From Fimenecus sp045545735 (GTDB taxonomy: Bacteria; Bacillota; Clostridia; Oscillospirales; Acutalibacteraceae), in assembly GCA_045545735.1 (NCBI GenBank), contig JAZQBM010000012.1:1-64000 (forward strand): 64,000 bases of DNA. Direction: 5' to 3'. The notes under the pieces were generated by a model. The model saw only the letters and a list, made by a program, of their open reading frames with translations. It was not told where the DNA came from and did no database searches. The translations under genes were made by a program, and so were the position numbers. How positions within the stretch are numbered: the stretch's first letter is position 1; the number at the start of each line of letters is the position of its first letter. Shown one piece after another: positions 1-7,585 of this stretch.

Positions 1-3000
1 GGTACTGCCTTGACAGCGACCTACGATGATAGCGGTGTAACCATTACCGCTACGGATGGCGAAACAGGCATCACCCCTCTTGTAAGCGGCGCATCCTATA
101 CAGCCATCGTAGCTCCTGCTACGTATGCATCTACTGACAAGTTCATGACCTTCACCGCCTGCGGACAGGAAATGACAGTCCTTGCTACGACACCCAAGCA
201 GACCGACGGCCTTAATGCAGGCTTGCACTACACCTTCAACCTCACCGTGGGTAAGAACGGTGTGGGTATCCAAAGCGTGGAAGTAACTGACTGGACGGAT
301 AGAGTCATTAACGAAGTGGAGTCGGAGGAAGCTTATAGCAATATTGATGCAGCCATCCTTACTGCAGATGAACTGAACGCTGCTGTTACAATGGCATTGG
401 AGACAGGCGAAACTGATATTGAAGTCACTCTTAAACCCGATGCCCCTGCCGAGATGATCACCGCCATCCGCCGTGCCATCTGCGACACCGAGGGCGTTGC
501 CGACGGCAGCATCCACCTCACCCTCAAGGGCGTGACCACGATTCCCGGTACTACCAACTGGGACGGTGTTGCTTTTGGCCCAGGCGACATATATGATGAA
601 GCCGGAGAAATTGTAGATCAGGAACTCGTTACCCAATTGGCATCTATCAATCTCCCCGATGTGACAGAAATTGGTGCTCAGGCATTTTATTTTTGTGAAA
701 ATCTGGTTACAGTCTCAGCTCCCAAGGCGCAGACTATTGGAGCACAGGCGTTGGGTTATACAGCACTTACATCAGTAGAATTTCCCGAATTGACGACGAT
801 CCCCACTGATATGTTCAGCGGTACCTGGACCTTGTCCTCTGCCAAATTCCCGAAGGTGACGACCATTGAACAGAACGGATTGCTGATTGGAGCAAAATTT
901 AATCCCGAAAATAATCCCACGCCCTTCCCGCTGGAGCTGACCGCTGAGGGCGACATCACCTTCAATGGCAGTTATCATTTCAACATTGCATCGCAGAATT
1001 ATTCCGGTAAGGTCGATTTGGTGCTGAACATTGATAAGAAGGATCAAGTGACCTTCAATGATGACGGCACAGCCACCTGGCAGGTAAGAGATGACCTGAG
1101 CTACACCTTCAAGTCCATCACGTTTACTTGCACTGACGGCACGACAAATCATAGCTACACCTACACCGACAACGGCGACGGCACCCACGATAAGGTTTGC
1201 CTCGGGTGTGGTTACGTGGAAGTGGATAATGAAGCACATACCGGCGGCACCGCAACCTGCACCGAACAGGCTGAGTGCCAGCATTGCGGTGCAAGCTACG
1301 GTGAAGTTGATGCAGACGGTCACGATTGGTCAAACCTTGATGGTGTATGTGCAAACGGCTGCGGTGCTGAATGTCCTCACGACAACTACACCAACAGTGT
1401 ATGTGACAAATGCGGTTATGAATGCGAACACGAATGGGACAAAGGCGTACTCACAAGACCCGTACACGATGCAGTTCTCGGCTCAAAGGACGGCTATTAC
1501 ACCTACACCTGCACTGTTTGCGGCAAGGAAAAGAAAGAAACTGTAAAGAGCGCTGACTACTCAGCTTATGAAGCAGCTTCAGAAGAAATCAATGCTTTAC
1601 TTCAGTCTGACGAGCTCACCAATGCAGCAAAGCAGGCAATCTATTCAGCAGCTAATGAATGCGGACTTCTCTCCAATGACCTTATGGAAAGTGAGCAGAA
1701 TATAGTTGATTCTTTAGTTGCAGAGCTTGAGAAAATCATTGCTGATGCAGATGAAAAAATCGCAAGTGGCGAATATGTAAAGATTGACGGCATAAAGGAA
1801 TACAATAAAATTGCCGGTGCTCTTGATGCAGAGCTTATGGAAAACTATTCACAGGAAGAAATTGCAGCTTTGGCAGAAAAGGCAGGCGATGAGATTAATG
1901 CACGTCTTGGTGAGATTATTGAAAAAGCCGAGGCTCTCACCGGCTCAGTAGCTGAAAATAAAGATGCTCTTGCTGAAATTGAGTCAGAAATGAGAGCGTT
2001 GTACGGAGAAATGAAAAACTGCCTTGACGGTGTACACAACGGTCTCGTTTACGAAGTAACTGAAGAAGCAAAGTGCGAAGTGAATGCAATCGAATCAGCC
2101 ACCTGCACACTCTGCGGTGAAACTGACGAAAGAGAAATCGAAGGCACAGCTCTTGAACATGAACCAAACGAGCAGATGTGCAAAGGATATTGGTGCTCCA
2201 GATGCCGAAGTTTTTACGGTGAGGGCAATCCTGATATTCATCTGGACGGATATTCTTCTACCGGCAAGATAAAAGACGGTCAGTGTGACGGCTGTAATAA
2301 ACAGCTTGCATTTATTAAGTCAGGCGAAACCTATGAAATAAACAGTTATGCTTATGTTGTAGAGTTTGCTCCTGTTGTTGACGGAAGATACATTTTAACA
2401 GTTGACGGTCCCGAAGGCACCGAAATTGATGTTCGTGAAGTGGTTGACGGAGTTAATAAAGGAATCAATTGTGAGGTTATATCTGATTTAGTGTATGTTG
2501 TTGATTGCACAGTCGGTAAAACATATAGATTTGAAGCTTCGAATTATTATGGCTACAATATTTCAAGCATGACCCTTGAATGTGAAACACACAAAGGCAC
2601 TGTGCAGACCTGCTACGGATATATCTGTGATGCCTGCGGTGAATATTTCGGTGAAGTACCCGGCCATGATATTATCATAGACGAAGCAGTACCACCCACC
2701 TGCACTCAGACTGGTCTCACAGAAGGTCAGCACTGCTCACGTTGCGATGATATGACAATAATTCAGGAAAAAGTTCCTGCAACAAACCATAAGGACACTC
2801 TCGTCAAGGTTGATGCAAAGGCTGCAACCTGCACAGAAGCAGGCTGGGAAGCATACGAATACTGCACAGCTTGTGACTACACAACTTATGAAGAAATTCC
2901 TGCACTCAAGCACTCCTTCACAAAGTACGAAGTAACTGAAGAAGCCGAGTGCGGCAAGGCAGGTAAAGAAGTTGCATATTGTGATCACGGCTGTCAGACA

Positions 3001-3546
3001 ACAGATGAAAGAGAAATCCCTGCACTCAAGCACAGCTTTACAAAGTATGAAGTAGCTGAAGAAGCCGAGTGCGGCAAGACAGGTAAAGAAGTTGCATATT
3101 GTGACCACGGCTGCGGTGCAACAGACGAAAATGAAATTCCTGCTCTCAAGCACGAGCCTCTTGCAGCAGTAGTTGAAAATGAAGTTGCTGCTGAGTGCGA
3201 AAAGGCAGGCAGCTATGACCTTGTTGTTTACTGTAACCTTTGCGGCGAAGAGCTTGACAGAGACACAACAACAGTTGATGCTCTCACTCACACTGACGAA
3301 GACGGCGACTATCTCTGTGACCACGGTTGCGGACACGAGTTTGAAAAGCCCGTTGAACCTGAACAGCCAGACACACCTGAAACACCCGATGAACCCACGG
3401 ATGATACCTGTGAACATATCTGCCACAGCAATAATGCTCTTATGAAGGTTCTTTGGAAGATTATCAGCTTCTTCTACAGACTCTTTAACATTCAGCAGTA
3501 TTGCGATTGCGGAGTAATTCACTACGATACACCCGTTTTCGGATAA
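1..3546 (+). CDS. Large Cys-rich repeat surface protein, 5' end outside window
   Basis: The frame is open from the first base, so the true start and any signal peptide lie upstream; the TTG at 10 is only an internal codon. Reading order: a beta-rich domain (about residues 1-100) ending in a GVGIQSVEVTDW-like strand that recalls fimbrillin/Mfa-type domains; a BspA-type leucine-rich repeat block (about 215-300, with IGAQAF and LTSVEFPELTTIP); many CxxCG modules (about 380-480 and again 880-1110); a helical, Glu-rich stretch (about 520-680); and near-identical tandem modules (about 970-1050) containing HSFTKYEV and GKEVAYCDHGC. A Pro/Glu/Thr spacer precedes the last 45 residues, which hold a hydrophobic WKIISFFYRLF helix between Cys/His clusters and end near CDCGVIHY. 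Role by inference: cell-surface adhesin or binding protein. No LPXTG sorting signal is present. The first 1.2 kb is visibly richer in G+C than the rest, suggesting a mosaic gene. Confidence 0.8.
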   Translation, partial: GTALTATYDDSGVTITATDGETGITPLVSGASYTAIVAPATYASTDKFMTFTACGQEMTVLATTPKQTDGLNAGLHYTFNLTVGKNGVGIQSVEVTDWTDRVINEVESEEAYSNIDAAILTADELNAAVTMALETGETDIEVTLKPDAPAEMITAIRRAICDTEGVADGSIHLTLKGVTTIPGTTNWDGVAFGPGDIYDEAGEIVDQELVTQLASINLPDVTEIGAQAFYFCENLVTVSAPKAQTIGAQALGYTALTSVEFPELTTIPTDMFSGTWTLSSAKFPKVTTIEQNGLLIGAKFNPENNPTPFPLELTAEGDITFNGSYHFNIASQNYSGKVDLVLNIDKKDQVTFNDDGTATWQVRDDLSYTFKSITFTCTDGTTNHSYTYTDNGDGTHDKVCLGCGYVEVDNEAHTGGTATCTEQAECQHCGASYGEVDADGHDWSNLDGVCANGCGAECPHDNYTNSVCDKCGYECEHEWDKGVLTRPVHDAVLGSKDGYYTYTCTVCGKEKKETVKSADYSAYEAASEEINALLQSDELTNAAKQAIYSAANECGLLSNDLMESEQNIVDSLVAELEKIIADADEKIASGEYVKIDGIKEYNKIAGALDAELMENYSQEEIAALAEKAGDEINARLGEIIEKAEALTGSVAENKDALAEIESEMRALYGEMKNCLDGVHNGLVYEVTEEAKCEVNAIESATCTLCGETDEREIEGTALEHEPNEQMCKGYWCSRCRSFYGEGNPDIHLDGYSSTGKIKDGQCDGCNKQLAFIKSGETYEINSYAYVVEFAPVVDGRYILTVDGPEGTEIDVREVVDGVNKGINCEVISDLVYVVDCTVGKTYRFEASNYYGYNISSMTLECETHKGTVQTCYGYICDACGEYFGEVPGHDIIIDEAVPPTCTQTGLTEGQHCSRCDDMTIIQEKVPATNHKDTLVKVDAKAATCTEAGWEAYEYCTACDYTTYEEIPALKHSFTKYEVTEEAECGKAGKEVAYCDHGCQTTDEREIPALKHSFTKYEVAEEAECGKTGKEVAYCDHGCGATDENEIPALKHEPLAAVVENEVAAECEKAGSYDLVVYCNLCGEELDRDTTTVDALTHTDEDGDYLCDHGCGHEFEKPVEPEQPDTPETPDEPTDDTCEHICHSNNALMKVLWKIISFFYRLFNIQQYCDCGVIHYDTPVFG

Positions 3547-3568
3547 AATTTAATACCTACTAAAACTA

Positions 3569-3604
3569 ACCGCCGGGGAGAAATCCTCGGCGGTGTTGCT
3601 TTTA
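3569..3604 (+). terminator. Intrinsic terminator after the surface protein
   Basis: An 11-bp stem (ACCGCCGGGGA with TCCTCGGCGGT, one G-U pair) closes on a GAAA tetraloop and is followed by a T-rich run. It starts 23 bases after the stop codon. Confidence 0.85.
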
Positions 3605-3612
3605 TCATTATT

Positions 3613-3942
3613 TTATTCCATAAGTTTAAATAATTCACTTTCAATTTCATAAATGTGTTCTATTAATATTATCGTGCCGTCAGTCAAATAAATCTCTTTA
3701 TTGAAATCATCAATCTTTTTAACTGTTCCTGTAGTTTTCAGGTAAGCACCACCGTCTTTTTTTATATCAGGCTCAAAATGAGTGAAAGTAACGGTAGGCA
3801 TCTCTGAAAGATAATCAGAAATCATTTGTATTTTCTCGTTCAGAACTGACTTTGTGCCTTCATCAAGCTCAATCTTTCTGTCAGTAAGTCTTGCCGTTTC
3901 AATAATTGCATCATTATGACCTGTAAGAACTGCAAAGGAATA
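3613..3942 (-). pseudogene. YolD-like protein, 5'-truncated relic
   Basis: The minus strand reads as the C-terminal two-thirds of a YolD-like protein, the small partner of Y-family polymerases. Recognisable pieces are LTGHNDAIIETARLTDRKI, then LNEKIQMISDYLSEMP, KKDGGAYLKTTGTVKKID and IYLTDGTIILIEHIYEIE. Homology begins abruptly at the usual PFAALTGH position (here SFAVLTGH), and an in-frame TAA lies three codons further upstream, so the normal N-terminus is missing. An internal ATG at 3825 could still give a 70-residue product, but no convincing ribosome binding site was seen. An intact YolD gene occurs at 19405, so this is probably a remnant of an earlier, similar cassette. Confidence 0.65.
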
Positions 3943-3994
3943 TTATGCAGAACAAGATGCCGAAAAACAAAAATTAATTGATGAACAGAAATAA
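3920..3994 (+). pseudogene. Possible C-terminal coding relic
   Basis: On the plus strand, opposite and just beyond the YolD break, 24 codons read PVRTAKEYYAEQDAEKQK and then a short tail to TAA. There is no start codon in frame because a TGA precedes it. The charged helical tail resembles ends of mobilisation or relaxase proteins, but the match is by impression only. It could equally be chance reading. Confidence 0.25.
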
Positions 3995-4017
3995 AATAAC
4001 AACATATTGATAATGAT

Positions 4018-4240
4018 AAAGCCATCGGCATTAACCGATGGCTCAGCTTGCTGACAAAGTCTAAATAAAAATAATAGCTTGTTAAATTGCACAAAGAAAA
4101 CTTACAAAACAACAAGAAACTGCCTTGAAATCCAGTAAAATCAAGGCAGTTTTTCTCTTTGTTTGGTTGTTTTGACGAACCCAAATTTCGAGAAGGGGTT
4201 TGTCATTACTCTGAGCCATCGGCATTAACCGATGGCTTTA
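4018..4240. mobile_element. MITE-like palindromic element
   Basis: The two ends are inverted copies of about 29 bases. Each contains the hairpin AGCCATCGG-6 nt-CCGATGGCT followed inward by CAG, at 4018-4046 and reverse-complemented at 4212-4240. Similarity continues inward to a shared TGACAAA. The interior also folds on itself: ACTGCCTTGA (4119-4128) pairs with TCAAGGCAGT (4141-4150), and that inner hairpin plus T-run looks like a plus-strand terminator. No protein is encoded. Length and symmetry fit a miniature inverted-repeat element or a degenerate bidirectional terminator. It accounts for the gap between the YolD relic and the serpin gene. Confidence 0.5.
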
Positions 4241-4263
4241 TTGTTTTTATAAAGTTTTAATAA

Positions 4264-5694
4264 TCAAATGTTATTTACCACACCTGTAAACAAAGGTAAA
4301 TTGCCTTTTGAAATTACAAATACAAATGGTCTGTCAAGCACAAAATCTATTATTTCTTCAGGAGGCATAGCAGAACCTGCACCGGGAATTTCTATATATG
4401 TTGCAGCCTTTACACCTTTCTCATCGATTTCAACTCTTGCAGACTGATTAACGGCTGACACATACACGGGAGAATCTGAAGTGATTGCTGTAAAATCTGA
4501 ATTTTCCATATCAAATACTTTTGTCACTCCCATTTTACCGAGTCCGTCTTTTAAGTTTACTGTGGAAGAAACATCAAACTTCGGTATAGAGAGATTGACC
4601 TTCATATACTTTTTGTTTTGCCATCCTTCTTCACCACTGCCTGAAGAAATCATTTCTCCGTAAGCACCGCCAATTAACACATCAGCAGTTGTTTTTCCTT
4701 CATCGGGAAGAATAAACCACATAGTGCTTCCGTTTTTAAGGCTTAATGCTACTGCACTGTAATCATCATGCCAATAATAATTCATCTGACAGAGCTTTTT
4801 GTTCATATAGGTAACATTGGTATCACCGTTAACACCGTGAAAAATATCGTTAGTATTGTTTTTACTGTTAAACTCATCGCTCCATTTAGCTTGGTAGAAG
4901 AGTGTTGAATAGAGAGCAAGAATGGTATCAGGAGATAAATCTATTTTATCGGTTCTGTCTTTTAACATTCCGCCTGTGTTTTTATTAAGCCAATTACCTA
5001 TTGACTTGTTTGCACTATCACTGCCAAGGTCAGTCTGATACACAGAAGCATAATAGTGATATGCAAGGTTGTTCATAGCATCCTGATTGTAATTAAGTCC
5101 ATCTTCAAGCCAAAGAGAATTAGCCAATGTGCATATTTCATTTCCGTCATCCTCATAAACGGATTCCCAAATTGCACTAACTTGACTTCTGAGTGTTTCA
5201 ATATCACTTACACCGAACAAATCTAAAATCTCCTTACGACTATCACTGTCTGTTATTTCTGCAAGCATTGAAAGTCCGATATAAGCATTTATCGGTGACC
5301 ATAAGGCATTATCATTGTTATGTGAAGCAAGAAATTCAGCAGAGCCTTCTGTGAAAAACTGTGACAGGGAAATAGCAGCATTTTCTCTTGTTGTTCTTCT
5401 ATGGTCTGTTTCAGCCTTCCATAGTTCTACATCTGCCATATAGCTTTCTCTGTCTTTATAATCATCAAGGTCGGGATGCTCCATAATACGTGCATCACCG
5501 GGAAGAGCAATGGCATTTGCTGTAATTACAGGTGTATTGAGAAAAGAGCTGATGCAAATTACAACTGCTAAAACAGCAGCAACCGCACCTATCCAATAAG
5601 GTCTTTTTCTCATTTTCTTCGGAGCTTTTTCAGTTTCCGTTACATATCTGTCGTCTATTTTATCCAAAACTTCCAATACGTGCTTACGCTTCAT
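4264..5694 (-). CDS. Membrane-anchored serpin with anti-sigma-like N-terminus
   Basis: A protease inhibitor of the serpin family (476 aa). Residues 1-30 are charged and cytosolic, beginning KRKHVLEVLDKIDDRY; a single membrane segment follows (about 33-53, IGAVAAVLAVVICISSF), and the serpin fold fills residues 100-476. Family hallmarks are visible: NNDNALWSPINAYIGLSMLA near the start, then NQSARVEIDEKGVKAA leading into the reactive-centre loop, then DRPFVFVI and LFTGVVNN at the end. The loop (about GVKAATYIEIPGAGSAMPP) has small hinge residues, as in inhibitory serpins. The start overlaps the end of the upstream ECF sigma gene by 11 bases, so the two are translationally coupled. The short N-terminal tail plus TM resembles membrane anti-sigma proteins, so this may be sensor and inhibitor in one; that part is inference. 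Gut Clostridia serpins (siropins of Eubacterium siraeum) are known. Confidence 0.85.
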   Translation of the reverse strand: MKRKHVLEVLDKIDDRYVTETEKAPKKMRKRPYWIGAVAAVLAVVICISSFLNTPVITANAIALPGDARIMEHPDLDDYKDRESYMADVELWKAETDHRRTTRENAAISLSQFFTEGSAEFLASHNNDNALWSPINAYIGLSMLAEITDSDSRKEILDLFGVSDIETLRSQVSAIWESVYEDDGNEICTLANSLWLEDGLNYNQDAMNNLAYHYYASVYQTDLGSDSANKSIGNWLNKNTGGMLKDRTDKIDLSPDTILALYSTLFYQAKWSDEFNSKNNTNDIFHGVNGDTNVTYMNKKLCQMNYYWHDDYSAVALSLKNGSTMWFILPDEGKTTADVLIGGAYGEMISSGSGEEGWQNKKYMKVNLSIPKFDVSSTVNLKDGLGKMGVTKVFDMENSDFTAITSDSPVYVSAVNQSARVEIDEKGVKAATYIEIPGAGSAMPPEEIIDFVLDRPFVFVISKGNLPLFTGVVNNI

Positions 5695-6250
5695 AGTAAT
5701 AACCCTCCTTAATAAGATGTTCTTTTAATTTTGCTCTGATGCGGTTTAATCGTACCGAAACAGCACCGCTTTTTATGTTGACGGATTTTGCTATATCCTC
5801 AACTGCATCTCCGTACCAATACCGACGCATAAAAATATATCTGTTTATATCGGTGTCTTGTTCTAAAAAGTTATTTATGGAGTCAGCAATTTCCTGAATA
5901 ATAACACCCTGTTCAGGGTTAACATCATTATCAGGCAAACAAGCACCAAGCTCATCCAAGGATATGTCATAACTGTTGTTTCGTTTTTCTGCTGAAAGAT
6001 ATTCTAACCGTTTCAGCGCCATATTTCTTCCTGTACGATATACATAAGGAGCCAAAGGGTCAGGATCTTTAGGTGGTATTGCGTTCCAAATGGCAAGATA
6101 TGTATCATTTGTTGTTTCTTCTGCATCGTGATGATTACCGAGAATGTTCATTGCGATTTTGTATAAGGTGTTACCGAAACGCACCTTCAAGGCTTGAATT
6201 GCCTCATCTGCTCTCTCAAAGAAAAGCTTTATTATTTGTTTATCTTCCAT
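5684..6250 (-). CDS. ECF-type sigma-70 family RNA polymerase sigma factor
   Basis: A 188-aa group 4 sigma factor. Region 2 is seen in NTLYKIAMNILGNHHDAEE and the following DTYLAIWNA; region 4 in MRRYWYGDAVEDIAKSVN followed by SVRLNRIRAKLKEHL, the helix-turn-helix that reads the -35 element. The ATG at 6250 has a strong AGGAGG about 7 bases upstream. It overlaps the membrane serpin gene (4264-5694) by 11 bases, the usual arrangement of an ECF sigma with its membrane regulator. The pair probably responds to an envelope or protease signal, but the inducing signal cannot be read from sequence. Confidence 0.9.
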   Translation of the reverse strand: MEDKQIIKLFFERADEAIQALKVRFGNTLYKIAMNILGNHHDAEETTNDTYLAIWNAIPPKDPDPLAPYVYRTGRNMALKRLEYLSAEKRNNSYDISLDELGACLPDNDVNPEQGVIIQEIADSINNFLEQDTDINRYIFMRRYWYGDAVEDIAKSVNIKSGAVSVRLNRIRAKLKEHLIKEGYYYEA

Positions 6251-6372
6251 CTAAAAACCTCCTCTCACTTATATAAACCGATTTTATATGCTTCATCTTA
6301 CATAAATTTTAGCATTATTTTTAACTAAATACAATATTTCTTCATTAAACATAATTTAGAATGCAAAGACGA

Positions 6373-6407
6373 AAGAAACAGCCCTTCTATTAGAAGAGCT
6401 GTTTCTT
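6373..6407 (-). terminator. Hairpin downstream of the alpha-CTD-like gene
   Basis: AAGAAACAGC pairs with GCTGTTTCTT and an inner CTTCT/AGAAG extends the stem with one mismatch. T-rich sequence follows on the minus strand. It separates the alpha-CTD-like gene from the ECF sigma promoter region. Confidence 0.55.
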
Positions 6408-6498
6408 GTTGGTCCAATAAATGAATACTTTGCTTTTGTCTGGAATCAATATTCAAAACGATGTATCAACTACTTAGTATTTTTAATTACCTTATTAG

Positions 6499-6957
6499 TT
6501 ATTTGCTCGAGTATTTTGATAGGTTTAACTTATGTTGGCTTAATATTCTTCTTATTTCATCAAGGCTTTGTATGCCGAGATTCCTTATTTTTAATAAATC
6601 TTCTTCTGAAAAGCAAAGTAGTTCACCTAATGTTTTGATGTTAGCACGATTTAAACAATTAAATGTTTTTTTTGAAAATTGAAGATGTTCAATTTTTAAA
6701 CTATGCATATTATCTTCAGTTACATTATTTGAAGAAAGTAATATATGATTAATTTGTTTTATACTTTGTTCATCAGGCATTTTGTCAAACAAATACAGAG
6801 CCTTGATTTTATTATAAAGACAATCATAGTTGTATTTTTCGTGTTTTGAACAAATCTCTTTTTGATGTTCCATAGTATCCAAAAGTATTTTTAATTCGTA
6901 TGATTCAAACTCAACCTCTGTATCATTGTTGTCTGATTGAACTATAAAATTAAGCAT
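6499..6957 (-). CDS. Free-standing RNA polymerase alpha-CTD-like protein
   Basis: The last 60 residues closely follow the C-terminal domain of the RNA polymerase alpha subunit: LKIEHLQFSKKTFNCLNRAN, then IKTLGELLCFSEEDLLKIRN, then LGIQSLDEIRRILSQHKLNL. That domain binds UP-element DNA and activators. The first 90 residues are acidic and unrecognised, and no alpha-NTD is present, so this is not rpoA. Start choice: ATG at 6957 lies 9 bases from an AGAGAGG-like site; ATGs at 6963 and 7002 are in frame and possible. Stand-alone alpha-CTD proteins occur on mobile elements; a role in redirecting host polymerase is inference. It sits at the left side of the accessory island. Confidence 0.65.
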   Translation of the reverse strand: MLNFIVQSDNNDTEVEFESYELKILLDTMEHQKEICSKHEKYNYDCLYNKIKALYLFDKMPDEQSIKQINHILLSSNNVTEDNMHSLKIEHLQFSKKTFNCLNRANIKTLGELLCFSEEDLLKIRNLGIQSLDEIRRILSQHKLNLSKYSSK

Positions 6958-7213
6958 ATTCATAAACCTCTCTTTAGTTGAAAATGATTTCAAATAGTAC
7001 ATACTTTGAGATAAAAGTCAATAGGTTTTACAAAAACGCTTTGTTTTTTGACGAAAATGTAAGTGATTAGAATATCAGAAAGTAAATTGTCGTAAAAAAT
7101 AAGAAATAGGAAGAATGGTGGGTAATCTTTAAGTTTAAAGTTGTTTTGTTAATTCTCTTAAATTCTGTGATATACAACAAAATCATATTTTAGTCCCAAA
7201 GTTATTGTTTTTT

Positions 7214-7235
7214 TATATGATTTGCAAATCATATA
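7214..7235. promoter_or_regulatory. 22-bp perfect palindrome, candidate operator
   Basis: TATATGATTTG is followed directly by its reverse complement CAAATCATATA. It lies 45 bases before a TATAAT (7281-7286) that could start a plus-strand transcript. The size and perfect symmetry suggest a site for a dimeric regulator. Which regulator binds is unknown. The rest of 7003-7213 shows nothing recognisable. Confidence 0.45.
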
Positions 7236-7418
7236 TGTTTTCTTCAAGCTTGTTCGACATAATTTTTTTTCGAAATAGTTTATAATTGATAAAAATTTTA
7301 AGAACGGGAAGGAAAAAAGCAGGAATTTGCAATGCGTTATAAATACGGGGAAGTTGTGTTTGTCAGTGACTTAACCCCATTTATATTAAAAAAACAATTT
7401 CTAATAATAAGAATCAGA

Positions 7419-7449
7419 ACTATGGCATTTGCCATAGTACTTTTTTTTT
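7419..7449 (+). terminator. Leader terminator upstream of sigma-like gene 1
   Basis: ACTATGGC-ATTT-GCCATAGT is followed by AC and nine T residues. It lies about 135 bases downstream of the possible -10 at 7281 and 137 bases upstream of the gene at 7586. It therefore either ends a short RNA or acts as an attenuator for the regulator. A small frame over it (from 7332) has no good ribosome binding site and reads through the hairpin, so I do not call it a gene. Confidence 0.7.
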
Positions 7450-7522
7450 GCAGTTCGACAAATTCTTGCCAAATTCCATTTTTAACAACAAAAAGTTGGT
7501 TATGTTACATAGCTAAATATCC

Positions 7523-7580
7523 GTAATCTCCCGAGTTTTTGAAACTTAAATAAATTCAAAAATTCAGAAACGGAGATTAC
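7523..7580 (+). promoter_or_regulatory. RBS-sequestering RNA hairpin, copy 1
   Basis: GTAATCTCC (7523-7531) is perfectly complementary to GGAGATTAC (7572-7580), which contains the GGAG ribosome binding site of the gene at 7586. An inner stem pairs GAGTTTTTGAA (7533-7543) with TTCAAAAATTC (7555-7565), one G-U pair. The second copy at 21226-21282 keeps the outer stem and turns that G-U into A-U. Conserved pairing supports translational control. Confidence 0.7.
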
Positions 7581-7585
7581 ATATA

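Noticed and set aside
3840..4184. 114-aa minus-strand gene
   Set aside because: It lies across the YolD relic and the MITE-like palindrome; its sequence has no family features.
7332..7526. 64-aa gene in the leader of the first sigma-like regulator
   Set aside because: It has no clear ribosome binding site and runs straight through a terminator and its T-run.
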